Notes: a model not told the origin generated them from the letters alone. 44,119 nucleotides of DNA from Nostoc sp. NMS7 (GCF_017115085.1 NZ_JABXKJ010000059.1:1-44119); one strand, 5' to 3'. Positions 8,379 to 17,881 are shown, counted from the stretch's first letter. Made by a program: numbers and translations.

Positions 8379-8410
8379 TATAACTCTGCATAAATTAAAG
8401 TTAATTAGAG

Positions 8411-8953
8411 ATGAACATTAACTATTCAGGATTTACCTTATGGCTTACAGGACTAAGTGGTGCGGGTAAAACTACAATTTCCCAAGGAGTAGAATTGCAG
8501 TTAAAAACACGAGGTTTTCCCGTAGAAATTTTAGATGGAGATGTGGTGAGAACTCACCTTTGCCAAAGATTAGGATTCAGCAAAGAAGACAGAGATATCA
8601 ACATTCGTCGGATTGGATTTGTGGCTAGTTTATTGAGTCGTCATCAAGTAATTGTGATTGTTTCCGCTATTAGTCCCTATAAAGAAACTAGGGAAGAAGT
8701 AAGACAAATGACAGAAAATTTTGTCGAAGTTTATGTCAAAGCATCCTTGAATATCTGTGAAAAAAGAGATGTGAAAGGTTTATATGCAAAAGCTAGAAGC
8801 GGAGAAATTAAACAATTTACAGGTATTGATGATCCCTACGAAGAACCTGTCAATCCTGAAATTACTTGTAATACTGAACAGGAAACTGTTGATGAAAGTA
8901 TAGCTAAAGTGATATGTAAGTTAGAGAAAATGGGATATCTCCCAATTTTATAA
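8411..8953 (+). CDS. cysC: Adenylyl-sulfate kinase (APS kinase)
   Basis: Phosphorylates adenosine 5'-phosphosulfate with ATP to give PAPS, the donor for sulfate assimilation and sulfotransferases. The P-loop GLSGAGKTT lies at residues 14-22. The APS-binding LDGDVVRTHL and the RDINIRRIGFVASLL helix follow. Next come VSAISPYKETREEVR, with the conserved serine, and the lid GLYAKARSGEIKQFTG. At 180 residues it is full length and stands alone, without fused sulfurylase. Placed 32 bases after a glycosyltransferase, it suggests dedicated PAPS supply for sulfation of the glycan, though no sulfotransferase is visible in the window. A housekeeping role is the alternative. Confidence 0.92.
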   Translation: MNINYSGFTLWLTGLSGAGKTTISQGVELQLKTRGFPVEILDGDVVRTHLCQRLGFSKEDRDINIRRIGFVASLLSRHQVIVIVSAISPYKETREEVRQMTENFVEVYVKASLNICEKRDVKGLYAKARSGEIKQFTGIDDPYEEPVNPEITCNTEQETVDESIAKVICKLEKMGYLPIL

Positions 8954-9003
8954 TAACTCTATTAAACTAGTAAATCAATAAACAAAGATATATATATTTT
9001 TAA

Positions 9004-10185
9004 ATGAATAACCAATCAATCGTAGTTGTTTTAAAAAAGCTTACTCCTCCAAAAATTATCTTTGGTCTTTCCCTGATTTTGAGTTTACTCTGTTTCGCCT
9101 ATTTGATCAGAGGTTTTTATTACTTAATCATAGATGAAATTGGTGCAGGAGATTTACATTCTCGCTGGCAAGAACAGCAATATATTTATCGTGGTTTATA
9201 TCCTTATGATATTAAAAAAGGTTCGCTTTTTATAGATCCCACAATTGGACCGATAACATCGGGGGGATATCCACCTTGGGCTTTTTTCTCAGGTTTCATA
9301 TTTTTTCCACTTATTTCTTTTGAATTAACCCGCTGGTATCATGCTCTTTTAAATACCATATCCCTAGTTATTTTAGCTATTTTTGCTTATCAAATAGGCA
9401 AACCCTATGGGAAATTAAAAGCTTGGTTTACGGTAGTTGCTTGTTTGTCAATTAGCAGTCATTCTACTACTCTTGGTCTTGGTCAATATGGCATCATTAT
9501 TAATGCTTTATTAATAGGGATGTTTTGGCTATTGAAGAAAAATCATAATTTTTCCGCAGGGTTGTTTTTAGGTTTAGCTTTACTCAAACCTAGTATTTCC
9601 GCACTTTATTTTTTTACTTTAGTTATTAAAAAAAGAATTAATGCGGCATTTGCTTGCTGTCTCTATATTATTATTGCTAGTTCAATCATAGGAATGCTTG
9701 TCCAAGTTTCTCCTATTTATATGATTGAGAAAATGATTAAAGTTTCCAAATATTATGTTAGTAGTGGATATTCAGGAATCAATGTTCTTTTAAATTTTGG
9801 CATTAACCCAGCTATAGCAACAGTATTATTAGCCATAGTTGCTACTGCTACAATTATAGGCATATTTTATTTATTTAAGGATAATTCTTTACTGTTTTTT
9901 TTTGCCATTGCTTCTGTTATCGGTAGATTATGGACTTATCATTTAATTTATGATAATGTCATGTTAGTGTTTTTGTTATTAGCAGTAATTAATTTGACTT
10001 TTAATAAGCCAAATAGATCAAATATTTTGATATTAACCTTACTTTTATTGAGTTTATCACTTCCCGCGAAATTTACAGATTTACCATTCGCGAAAATCAT
10101 TCAAAGTACAATTTGGATTGGTGCTTTGCTCTATCTTCTAATTTGCCAAAAACAATTTAAAGAATTGGGAATTGGTAATGGGTAA
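9004..10185 (+). CDS. GT87-like (DUF2029) membrane glycosyltransferase
   Basis: A polytopic membrane protein of 393 residues, with about 9-10 hydrophobic segments from residue 15 to the C-terminus. The first extracytoplasmic loop has GAGDLHSRWQEQQYIYRGLY followed by PYD, the pattern of DUF2029/GT87 enzymes that use polyprenyl-phosphate sugars as donors. A second hallmark is the conserved GLALLKPS turn. This would add a sugar on the outer face of the membrane after flipping, complementing the cytoplasmic GT2 enzymes. It is very AT-rich. The family assignment rests on topology and the loop motif. Confidence 0.7.
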   Translation: MNNQSIVVVLKKLTPPKIIFGLSLILSLLCFAYLIRGFYYLIIDEIGAGDLHSRWQEQQYIYRGLYPYDIKKGSLFIDPTIGPITSGGYPPWAFFSGFIFFPLISFELTRWYHALLNTISLVILAIFAYQIGKPYGKLKAWFTVVACLSISSHSTTLGLGQYGIIINALLIGMFWLLKKNHNFSAGLFLGLALLKPSISALYFFTLVIKKRINAAFACCLYIIIASSIIGMLVQVSPIYMIEKMIKVSKYYVSSGYSGINVLLNFGINPAIATVLLAIVATATIIGIFYLFKDNSLLFFFAIASVIGRLWTYHLIYDNVMLVFLLLAVINLTFNKPNRSNILILTLLLLSLSLPAKFTDLPFAKIIQSTIWIGALLYLLICQKQFKELGIGNG

Positions 10186-10396
10186 TTGGCAGGGCTATTT
10201 CATTCTAGGGAATGGCATTAGATGGTAACCTAAGTTTTTAGGCATTTACCAGATGAACTGTCCTCCTCTGCGTCTTTGCGTGATATAAATACAGTTCAGT
10301 TTTAATGTTTGTATTTTCCACTTTTCAGTTCCCAATCAACCATAGCTAATAGTATAGCGATCGCTCTCATCCCAGCCTGGAGAAATGACGAACCTG

Positions 10397-10402
10397 TATA
10401 AT
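10397..10402 (+). promoter_or_regulatory. Candidate -10 element upstream of the Uma2 pseudogene
   Basis: TATAAT lies about 40 bases before the Uma2 start. No convincing -35 hexamer is at the usual distance. The intergenic stretch 10186-10442 otherwise holds two HIP1 sites and no gene. Confidence 0.3.
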
Positions 10403-10442
10403 AAATGAAATCGAGCCTGCTAGCGATCGCCTAAATAAGACC

Positions 10443-11190
10443 ATGACAGTTCTACAAGGTCACTCGGCAAATGCCTTACCCCCGATTACCTGGCAGAAAC
10501 TACCTGCTGATTTTCCTTTGCCCGATGAACCTGTGGAAAGTAACCTGCAACCCCTGCTAGCCGCAGCCCTGCGAGAATCCCTAGAGTTAGCAGGTATGAT
10601 TCTCGAATCGATGCTGATTGCCTCTAATTTTGGTCTGTGTGCCACCGTCGGCGACAAAACTATCGTCAACAGCTCCCGATTGGGTTTACGTCCCATCGGT
10701 TCATCCTCTACCTTCAGGAGAAATTCGCCGTAGCTACACTCCCCATACACAAGGAGACAAGCCTGCTCTAGTTATGGAATTTATCTCCGCCACAGAAGGA
10801 GGAGAATACTCGATTAATCCCCACTATACCTATGGTAAGTGGTACTTTTATGAACAAATTTTAAGAATTCCTATTTACGTAATTTTTCACCCTCAAATCG
10901 CGGTATTAGAAGTCTACTTCTTGGTGGAGGGTAAGTATAAACAACAATCCCCAGATGAAAACGGACGCTTTTGGATAGAAGCCTTGGGCTTATTTTTGGG
11001 CGTGTGGATGGGGAGAAAAGCAGAATTAGAAAGTTATTGGCTACGCTGGTGGGATAAATCAGGAAATTTACTGTTTTGGGGAAGTGAATTATTAGAACAA
11101 GAACGCCAACGTGCCCAGCAAGCAGAACAAAAAGCTGCTAGATTAGCACAAAGACTTCGAGAAATGGGCATTAATCCCGAAGAATTATAG
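10443..11190 (+). pseudogene. Uma2-family (DUF820) endonuclease, frameshifted
   Basis: Uma2 proteins have a PD-(D/E)xK nuclease fold and are highly multiplied in cyanobacteria, often as stray or mobile genes of unknown role. The first frame reads LPADFPLPDEPVESNLQPLL through FGLCATVGDKTIV. The second frame resumes at APDWVYVPSV and continues through RSYTPHTQGDKPALVMEFIS, the nuclease core, to a C-terminal coiled coil rich in Arg, Gln and Ala. The switch occurs near 10669-10673, where one extra base (GTCAACAGCT) shifts the frame. Both halves are otherwise undamaged, so the lesion is recent, a sequencing error, or rescued by slippage. Confidence 0.8.
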
Positions 11191-11203
11191 CTTTTTTCTC
11201 ATC

Positions 11204-11562
11204 ATGAAACGGTTGCATCGACAACTCAAAAAATATGGGATATTAACCCTAGTAACTATTGTCCTGGTATTGTTGAGCGTCATTCCTCTAGGAATTGCGA
11301 TCGCCTACCACCAGACACCCCAACCACAAGCTATCCTGGTACTCGGTGGTAGCGAAAAAAGAGAAGAATTCGCTGCCCAGTTTGCCAAATTTCATCCAGC
11401 CCTAAAAATTTGGGTTTCTTCTGGCAGCCATCCTGACAAATCACGATCCTGAAAGGTGGTATTTTAGACAGTTGGCATGGTTGGTACTATGCATTTCAAC
11501 GTGTACTAGCAGAAATATTACTAGTAATTCGTCTGATAGAAGCCGAAAAACTTCAAAATTAA
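11204..11562 (+). pseudogene. YdcF-like (DUF218) gene, truncated or internally deleted
   Basis: The first 82 codons (stop at 11450-11452) have a TM anchor (LTLVTIVLVLLSVIPLGIAI), then PQAILVLGGSEKREEFAAQF and WVSSGSHPDKSR, the start of the DUF218 fold. The family normally continues for another 100 or more residues with a DFHMPRA-like motif, which is absent here. Downstream a different frame (about 11455-11562) encodes an amphipathic, tail-like stretch: GWYYAFQRVLAEILLVIRLI. Its origin from the same gene is inference. The 5' end lies 13 bases after the Uma2 frame. Confidence 0.65.
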
Positions 11563-11591
11563 CTATTAAAACCTACTGAAACTTAATCATA

Positions 11592-13337
11592 ATGAATATT
11601 CTCGGAATTAACGCTTACCACGGTGATGCTTCAGCTTGTCTAGTCCAAGATGGTCAACTGATTGCCGCAGTTGAAGAAGAACGGTTTAATAGAGTTAAAC
11701 ATTGGGCTGGATTTCCCGCAGAATCTATTCATTATTGCCTAAAAGTTGGTGGCATTAGTGCAGCCGATTTGGATCATGTAGCGGTATCCTTTAACCCCAA
11801 AGCCAACTTAAATCGCAAACTTCTATTTACTCTCCAACAACGTCCATCTTTATCATCACTTTTAGATCGGTTTAACAAACAAAGTAAATCTACGAGTCTT
11901 AAGCAACAGTTAGCAGAAGCTTGTTATTCTACACCTGAAGAGATTCGGGCTAAAATTCATAACCTGGAACACCATACAACTCACCTAGCCAGTGCCTTTT
12001 TCATTTCTCCCTTTGAAAAAGCTGCCATCTTATCTATTGACGGCATGGGAGACTTTGTTAGTACCCTGGCAGCTGCGGGTGAAGGGAATCATCTAGAGTA
12101 CTTCTCTCGCACTCACTACCCTCACTCTGTTGGTTATCTTTACAACGCTATCACCCTTTATCTGGGCTTTCCCGCCTACGGAGATGAATATAAGGTGATG
12201 GGATTAGCACCTTACGGAGAACCAGAATATTTGGAAGCCTTTCGACGAATTATTTATCCCAAAGGTGATAGTTTTGAGTTGAATTTAGATTACTTCACTC
12301 ACCATCAGCAAGGCATTGCCATGAAGTGGGAAAATGGAGCGCCCATTGTTGAACCTTTCCACAGCCCAGAACTAGAAAAATTATTAGGGCCGGCGCGACG
12401 TTCCAAGTCAGAAGTTACCACCAAGCATCAAAATATTGCCGCTTCTGTGCAAGCGGTGACAGAAGAAATCATTTTTCATTTAATTAATCGACTAAGCGAT
12501 CGCTACAAGAGTGAGAATCTCTGTTTAGCAGGTGGTGTGGCGATGAATTCTGTTGCCAATGGTAAGATTACTCAAAATACTCCCTTTAAGAATATCTATA
12601 TTCCAGTGGGTGCTGCTGACAATGGTACATCAATTGGGGCAGCCTTCTTTATTTGGAATCATCTGCTCAAGCAACCACGTCAGTTTATATTAGATCATGC
12701 TTATTGGGGTTCGGAGTTTACTGATGAAGAATGCTTGTTAGCATTGCAATCGCACGATTTGCAACCTCAAATACTAAAGCGAGAAGCACTGCTACACCAC
12801 GTTGTTGACGCCCTTTGTGAAGGTAAAGTAGTCGGTTGGTTCCAAGGGAGAATGGAGTTTGCTGCTAGGGCTTTGGGTAACAGATCCCTCCTTGCAGATC
12901 CGCGTCGTGCTGATATGCGGGATATTATCAACCTGAAAATCAAATTCCGAGAAAAGTTCCGTCCCTTTGCTCCCAGTATTCTCGAAGAACGGGTAGGCGA
13001 ATTCTTTGAGGTTGATGAACCAGCACCATTTATGGAAAAAGTCTTTAAAATTCGCCCCGAAAAAAGAGAGCAAATTCCGGCTGTCACCCATGTTGATGGT
13101 ACTGGCCGCTTACAAAGTGTCAGTCGCCAAACTAATCCCCTTTATTGGGATTTGATTAATACCTTTGCTCAACGTACTGGTATTCCTATCGTTTTAAACA
13201 CGTCCCTCAACGAAAATGAACCGATTGTTCGGACACCTACAGAAGCCATTCAGTGCTTCTTGAGAACTTACATGGATGCACTGCTTTTGGGTTCGTATTA
13301 TGTAGAACGCAAAGATATTAAATCCGAATCTAGGTAG
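11592..13337 (+). CDS. Carbamoyltransferase (NodU/CmcH family)
   Basis: Transfers a carbamoyl group from carbamoyl phosphate, through an adenylate, to a hydroxyl of a sugar or antibiotic. At 581 residues it is full length. The N-terminal Kae1-like domain begins ILGINAYHGDASACLVQDG and carries the metal-binding HHTTHLASAF near residue 127. The glycine-rich GGVAMNSVANG follows. The C-terminal domain has GRMEFAARALGNRSLLADPR and FREKFRPFAPSILEE, diagnostic of the family. As the last intact gene of the + strand glycan cluster, it likely O-carbamoylates the surface glycan. A secondary-metabolite substrate is possible, but there are no NRPS/PKS genes nearby. Confidence 0.92.
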   Translation: MNILGINAYHGDASACLVQDGQLIAAVEEERFNRVKHWAGFPAESIHYCLKVGGISAADLDHVAVSFNPKANLNRKLLFTLQQRPSLSSLLDRFNKQSKSTSLKQQLAEACYSTPEEIRAKIHNLEHHTTHLASAFFISPFEKAAILSIDGMGDFVSTLAAAGEGNHLEYFSRTHYPHSVGYLYNAITLYLGFPAYGDEYKVMGLAPYGEPEYLEAFRRIIYPKGDSFELNLDYFTHHQQGIAMKWENGAPIVEPFHSPELEKLLGPARRSKSEVTTKHQNIAASVQAVTEEIIFHLINRLSDRYKSENLCLAGGVAMNSVANGKITQNTPFKNIYIPVGAADNGTSIGAAFFIWNHLLKQPRQFILDHAYWGSEFTDEECLLALQSHDLQPQILKREALLHHVVDALCEGKVVGWFQGRMEFAARALGNRSLLADPRRADMRDIINLKIKFREKFRPFAPSILEERVGEFFEVDEPAPFMEKVFKIRPEKREQIPAVTHVDGTGRLQSVSRQTNPLYWDLINTFAQRTGIPIVLNTSLNENEPIVRTPTEAIQCFLRTYMDALLLGSYYVERKDIKSESR

Positions 13338-13460
13338 TTTGTGAGAAACTAATACCATCACGAGTACTTTTGAGCTTTAATCGCCCAATACCTTTTTTAT
13401 CGGTAAAGAGCTTTACGCTTACCGAGTAGCTTGTAAAAAACAAATTTTTTTATTTTAAGT

Positions 13461-13646
13461 ATGAAGGATTCACAAACTTGGTATATTGTCAAGCGTTCTG
13501 CTGGTAATTGCGAAATTGTCTCCAGCGACAAAGTTGGAGACGATAATCTAGAGATTATAGAACAGTGGGGGCCTTTTAGTTCGCTAGAAGAAGCGATCGC
13601 TCGGCGTGTCGGACTTATTAGGGCTAGAAAGTGCCAACCAGTTTAA
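13461..13646 (+). CDS. Small conserved cyanobacterial protein
   Basis: A 61-residue protein with the pattern WYIVK near the N-terminus, a central EQWGPFSSLEEAIARRVGLI segment and the end RARKCQPV. I recognise this as a small family recurring in Nostocales genomes. It is sometimes labelled as transposase-derived in databases, but no catalytic motif is present here. The function is unknown. It stands alone between the carbamoyltransferase and the convergent protease gene. Confidence 0.6.
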   Translation: MKDSQTWYIVKRSAGNCEIVSSDKVGDDNLEIIEQWGPFSSLEEAIARRVGLIRARKCQPV

Positions 13647-13730
13647 GTTAGGAGTTAGGAGTTAACTAATATAATCGTCTTTATTTCTAACTCCTCACTA
13701 TTCACTCCTAACTTTATTCCTAACTCTTCA
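13644..13730. repeat. TTAGGAG heptamer repeat, inverted arrangement
   Basis: TTAGGAG units on the + strand (13647-13664) are followed by the complementary CTCCTAA-type units (13688-13730), so the transcript can fold back. It lies between two convergent genes and may double as a terminator. The same heptamer occurs at 26480-26530, 39560-39640 and 39828-39890. Confidence 0.7.
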
Positions 13731-15017
13731 TTTTTCTGCTGTGGGCGTGGACTTAGCAGTAATTTGTTTACCGATGACTTCCACCGCTTTAGCGAATTGC
13801 GGGTCTGCTAGGGTAGCGAGTTTGTCACGTCCATGAAGCCACAACTCCTCGATCTGCGCTTTGGTCAAATCCACCTTCACATCTGGCTCAATGCCTTTAT
13901 GATTGATATCTCTACCACTAGGGGTATAGTAATGAGCAATTGTCACCGCCAATCCTGAACCATCTTCCAAGGGACGTACCGATTGCACCAGTCCCTTACC
14001 AAAGGTTTGAGTACCAACCAAAGTAGCACGCTTATTATCCTGCAAAGCCCCTGAGAGGATTTCACTTGCACTGGCTGAACCTTTATCTACCAGCACTACC
14101 AACGGTTTATTTGTCAAGGCTCGTCCGTTTGCTTCTTCCTTTTCTCCCTCTCCTTGGCGTTCAACGGTGGAGACAATCTTACCTTTATCTATCCACATCC
14201 GGGCAATATCCACACTAGAGAAGAGTAAGCCGCCTGGATTACCACGCAGATCGAGAATATATCCAGCTACTTTTTTGGTTTCTAAATTTTTGATGGCAGT
14301 TTGCATTTCTTTACCAGCATTGGCGCTGAACTGGTTCAAGCGAATGTAGCCAAGATTCCCTGCTGGAGTTTGCTTCTGGGAAAACTTAACTGGATGGATT
14401 TCAATTCGCGCCCGTTTGATGTCAAACTCTTTTGTCTGAGCGTCGCGCCTAATTGTCAGGCTGACTTGCGTTCCTGCTTCACCCCTAATCAAGGATACTG
14501 CCTGATTGCTATCCATCCCCTTAGTATCTTTGCCGTCGATTTTGAGGATGATATCTTTCGCCAAAATACCAGCTTTAAAGGCTGGTGTATCTTCAATTGG
14601 CGCAATTACAACCAGTTGCTTCGTTTTTTCATCCTGACTAATCGTGATCCCAATACCTATTAGTTCTCCAGAGGTGTCCACTTGCATATTCTTAAATTCC
14701 TCTGGGTCCATAAACCGGGTGTATGGATCTTGTAGCTTTTTGAGCATTTCCCGAATGGACTTATACGCTTCCTGCGGATTACTGTAGGACTTACTCAAGT
14801 ACTCTTTACGAACAGCCTGCCAATCTAGCTGGTTAAAAGTACCGTCTACATATTGGCGGTCAATTGTTTGCCAAACTTCATCTACCAATTCTTTGGGACT
14901 TGCTTTAAATAAAGCCTGACCTCGCGAGTGAATGCCAAGACTAATAACAGCGATCGTGGAGAGTGTCACTGCCGTAGCACCCAAAACAAGCCTACTTTTT
15001 GTAATCACCATAATCAC
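13728..15017 (-). CDS. Carboxyl-terminal processing protease (S41 family)
   Basis: A periplasmic/lumenal tail-specific serine protease of 429 residues. An N-terminal signal anchor (LVLGATAVTLSTIAVISLGI) is followed by the helical RQYVDGTFNQLDW region. A PDZ domain comes next (GIGITISQDEKTKQLVVIAP through FKAGILAKDIILKIDGKD). The protease core carries YILDLRGNPGG, the catalytic Ser in GSASASEILSGAL and the Lys in TFGKGLVQSV. Cyanobacteria have several Ctp paralogues, and one of them matures the photosystem II D1 protein. Which one this is cannot be decided here. The ATG at 15017 is followed two codons on by another ATG. Confidence 0.9.
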   Translation of the reverse strand: MIMVITKSRLVLGATAVTLSTIAVISLGIHSRGQALFKASPKELVDEVWQTIDRQYVDGTFNQLDWQAVRKEYLSKSYSNPQEAYKSIREMLKKLQDPYTRFMDPEEFKNMQVDTSGELIGIGITISQDEKTKQLVVIAPIEDTPAFKAGILAKDIILKIDGKDTKGMDSNQAVSLIRGEAGTQVSLTIRRDAQTKEFDIKRARIEIHPVKFSQKQTPAGNLGYIRLNQFSANAGKEMQTAIKNLETKKVAGYILDLRGNPGGLLFSSVDIARMWIDKGKIVSTVERQGEGEKEEANGRALTNKPLVVLVDKGSASASEILSGALQDNKRATLVGTQTFGKGLVQSVRPLEDGSGLAVTIAHYYTPSGRDINHKGIEPDVKVDLTKAQIEELWLHGRDKLATLADPQFAKAVEVIGKQITAKSTPTAEK

Positions 15018-15140
15018 AGCTGGGTCAGAGGGAATATATATATATCAGTATGCTCAATCTAACACAGGCTACCACTGTACAGACCGAATATGTATTCCTA
15101 GTTTAAACAAAATACTTGACAATTTGGCAGAGTGGGGAGT

Positions 15141-15345
15141 GGGGCATTGGACACTTGTACTGAGCGAACGCGAACAGCGTCTGGTAGAGAAGCCGTTGGC
15201 GCAGCCTCTCGTAAAGAAGTATTGGGCACTTGAATTTTGGATTTTGGATTAAATTTCAATTCTTTAATCCAAAAGCGTTCGACTGACTTGTACTGAGCTT
15301 GCCTGCCCTGAGTCTGTCGAAGGGTCGAAGTAGCGCTCACGCCGA
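15141..15345. repeat. Composite interspersed repeat (CACTTGTACTGAGCGAA type)
   Basis: Contains the 17-base core CACTTGTACTGAGCGAA at 15152-15168, also found at 19260-19276 and 22304-22320. It is followed by a GTAGAGAAGCC...CCTCTCGTA imperfect inverted repeat and TATTGGGCA. A degenerate second copy (ACTTGTACTGAGCTTG) begins near 15289. It fills the space between the Ctp protease and ispG. No gene is seen in it. Confidence 0.7.
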
Positions 15346-15390
15346 AGTCTAAAATCTAAAATTCTCACTCTCCCTACTCCCCACTCCCCT

Positions 15391-16617
15391 TTATGGTTCT
15401 ACCCAGCGTTCATCTGCCTTAATCAGGTTAATTAATTCCTCTACACCTTTATCTTCTAGGACTTTTTTAATTTCCTCTCGGCCACGATACAAAGAAATGT
15501 AACCAGGTGTTTTGCCAACATAACCATAGTCGGCATCCGCCATTTCTCCTGGACCATTGACAATGCAACCCATAACTGCTATGTCAAGACCAGTTAAGTG
15601 TTTAGTGGCTTCCCGAACTTTGTGCAGCACTTCCTCTAGGTTAAACAAAGTGCGTCCACACGAAGGACAGGCGACATATTCCACCATCGTTTTTCGCAAT
15701 CCCAAAGCTTGGAGAATGCTGTAACAAACGGGAATTTCTTTTTCTGGTGCTTCTGTAAGTGACACGCGAATTGTATCGCCAATGCCATCAGCAAGTAAGG
15801 TAGCAATACCAGCCGTAGATTTAATTCGCCCGTATTCGCCATCACCGGCTTCCGTAACGCCTAAATGTAGCGGATAATCCATACCTAGATCATCCATGCG
15901 CTTGGCTATCAGGCGATAGGCGGCTAGCATCACTGGTACTCGTGAGGCTTTCATGGAAATAACCAAGTTGCGGAAATCCAAAGATTCACAGATGCGAATG
16001 AATTCTATGGCAGATTCTACCATGCCTTCGGGGGTGTCACCGTAGGTAAATAGCATTCTTTCAGCGAGGGAACCGTGATTTACTCCAATTCGCATCGATT
16101 TACCTTGATCTCGCAAGGAAACTACCAGAGGTTCTAAGGTTTCGCGGATTTTATCGCCAATTTCGTCAAATTCGGTTTTAGTATACTCAGTTCGATTGAT
16201 GTTTGGCTTTTCAAACACATACAATCCCGGATTAATCCGCACTTTTTCTATGTGCTTGGCGACTTCCACAGCGATTTTCAGCCCATTGTGATGGACATCA
16301 GCCACAATTGGCACGTCTTGGTAAGTTTTAATTAATTTTTGTTTAATTTCTGCTAAAGCTTTAGCATGAGCCATACTCGGCACTGTGACGCGGACAATTT
16401 CGCAGCCTATTTCGTGCAGACGACGAATACCAGCCACGGAACCATCAATATCAAGAGTGTCTTCGTTAATCATTGACTGCACCACAACGGGGTAGCCGCC
16501 GCCAATGGTGACATTTCCCACCTTTACAGGACGGGTTTTACGCCGCTTGATAGTTGTATCAAAGGTGGGTTGATCTACTGTGGTGTTAGAAGTTGTAAGA
16601 GTCGGTAGAGTTTGCAT
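15391..16617 (-). CDS. ispG: 4-hydroxy-3-methylbut-2-en-1-yl diphosphate synthase
   Basis: The penultimate MEP-pathway enzyme. It reductively converts MEcPP to HMBPP using a [4Fe-4S] cluster, with ferredoxin as donor in cyanobacteria. The TIM-barrel half carries [34 protein letters not shown] and IVADVHHNG. The cluster ligands are the two Cys of [10 protein letters not shown] and the Cys of [15 protein letters not shown]. At 408 residues it has the usual bacterial two-domain length. ispD, from the same pathway, lies 6.5 kb further on in the same orientation but is not in an operon with it. Confidence 0.96.
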   Translation of the reverse strand: MQTLPTLTTSNTTVDQPTFDTTIKRRKTRPVKVGNVTIGGGYPVVVQSMINEDTLDIDGSVAGIRRLHEIGCEIVRVTVPSMAHAKALAEIKQKLIKTYQDVPIVADVHHNGLKIAVEVAKHIEKVRINPGLYVFEKPNINRTEYTKTEFDEIGDKIRETLEPLVVSLRDQGKSMRIGVNHGSLAERMLFTYGDTPEGMVESAIEFIRICESLDFRNLVISMKASRVPVMLAAYRLIAKRMDDLGMDYPLHLGVTEAGDGEYGRIKSTAGIATLLADGIGDTIRVSLTEAPEKEIPVCYSILQALGLRKTMVEYVACPSCGRTLFNLEEVLHKVREATKHLTGLDIAVMGCIVNGPGEMADADYGYVGKTPGYISLYRGREEIKKVLEDKGVEELINLIKADERWVEP

Positions 16618-16874
16618 AACCCTATCAGGTAAATTTGCTGTAGCTAAAATATCAGGTTTGATAAGTCTCTGTTTCCCAGATTGCCACAGCTAGGGCTTTT
16701 TTGGGCGATTAAGTCGAAAAAAAATGGAGAATGAGACAGCAGAAGAAATAATGAGCTATTCAGAGGTTTTGCTCATTTTTAATGATATATTGCTTAAAAA
16801 TCCTTTTAACTGAGTAGTTTGAGTAGCGATCGCTTTAACCCGCCTAAGTTGCGATGCTCGTAGATTTACAAACA

Positions 16875-17452
16875 TCAGATATCATCCGCTTTGAATATAC
16901 CTCCGTATTTATGGGAGAAAACATATTGACCAGATTCTAAACCAGTGGCATACTCATCTAGCCAGTTCTGAAAACTTGAAGCGACGAGTTCTCGCTTACC
17001 GTCATCGTGCCACATCTGAATAATTTGTCCAACTTTACCACCTTTAGCAGGAGCTAAGTCTAGACAATCGTGATTGCCAGCACCGTCATAGGTTAGTGGT
17101 ATCCATAACGCACTCCACCAATCTGTACGAATTCCTATTCCTGGTTCTGGCTGACTTTCACAACCATCGAAATTATCTTCGTCTAAAAGTTTTTTCCAAA
17201 CTTGCCATTATCTTGAATACGTTCAAGAGGTAGAAATTCTCGTCTATTAATCAGCCCATAATCGTAGCAATCGTAGCCTGATTGTCCATTATGGATACGG
17301 TAAGAACTCTTGACATCATCAGGAAACTGTATCAGCAGAGTGTCTTCTACTGCCTTGATCTGACTCTCTGATGCTCCAGGGTTCAATGTATCAAGAACTT
17401 GTGGAGCATTAGCTTTGAGCCAGAATTCTATTCTTGTCCAAATTTCCTGCAT
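16875..17452 (-). pseudogene. SMI1/KNR4 (SUKH) family protein, frameshifted
   Basis: SUKH proteins act as immunity proteins against polymorphic toxins or as cytoplasmic adaptors. The first frame (from ATG 17452) reads WTRIEFWLKANAPQVLDTL, then EDTLLIQFPDDVKSSYRIHN and NRREFLPLERI, the classic N-terminal half. It then derails and stops at 17183. Restoring one base near 17205-17210 rejoins WKKLLDEDNFDG..., DWWSALWIPLTYDGAG, HDCLDLAP and a C-terminal YVFSHKYGG, ending at 16875. The gene is complete except for this single-base deletion. 16618-16874 holds no gene that I can see. Confidence 0.8.
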
Positions 17453-17656
17453 ACTTTGTTTTGCCTTATGGTTGGTTTACAGATGAGTGGTTAGAGCGAC
17501 GGTTGACAATTTGCGAAGTTTGGATGAGAGCGATAACTTCGTTAAGCTTCGCTAACGCTAAATTTATGTTTTAATAATACAAATATACTATTGAGTCAAC
17601 AAGTCAACAGATTACACAGACCACCAGCTAAATTAGATTTATCACTAAATTCTTTG

Positions 17657-17881
17657 ATGCCCATGCTAGAAAAAACATCTACATTCCAGAAAGCCATAGA
17701 AGCGGTAGAAGCATTAGATCCAGAAGCTCAGGCTATTCTTGTAGATATTATCCAAAAGCGCCTCAAACAACAGCGACGGGATGACTTATTAAAAGAAATC
17801 GCGCAAGCAGAGAGTGATTATGCTCAAGGTAATGTCCGGCGTGGTTCAGTTGCAGATTTGATGGCGGAGTTAGACGAGTGA
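17657..17881 (+). CDS. Antitoxin of a RelE/YafQ-type module
   Basis: A 74-residue protein whose helical part reads AIEAVEALDPEAQAILVDII and QKRLKQQRRDDLLKEIAQAE. It ends with GNVRRGSVADLMAELDE, a C-terminal pattern I associate with cyanobacterial antitoxins paired with ParE/RelE toxins. Its TGA overlaps the GTG start of the toxin (GTGA), as expected for a coupled pair. ATG 17657 is preferred and ATG 17663 is possible. A TTG at 17591 would add an unsupported N-terminus. Confidence 0.8.
   Translation: MPMLEKTSTFQKAIEAVEALDPEAQAILVDIIQKRLKQQRRDDLLKEIAQAESDYAQGNVRRGSVADLMAELDE

Noticed and set aside
13461..13646. Transposase function for the 61-residue protein
   Set aside because: No DDE residues, inverted repeats or transposase fold can be seen; it is reported only as a small conserved protein.
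14301..14663. 120-codon + frame opposite the Ctp protease
   Set aside because: It is antisense to a protein with an intact PDZ domain and catalytic Ser/Lys.
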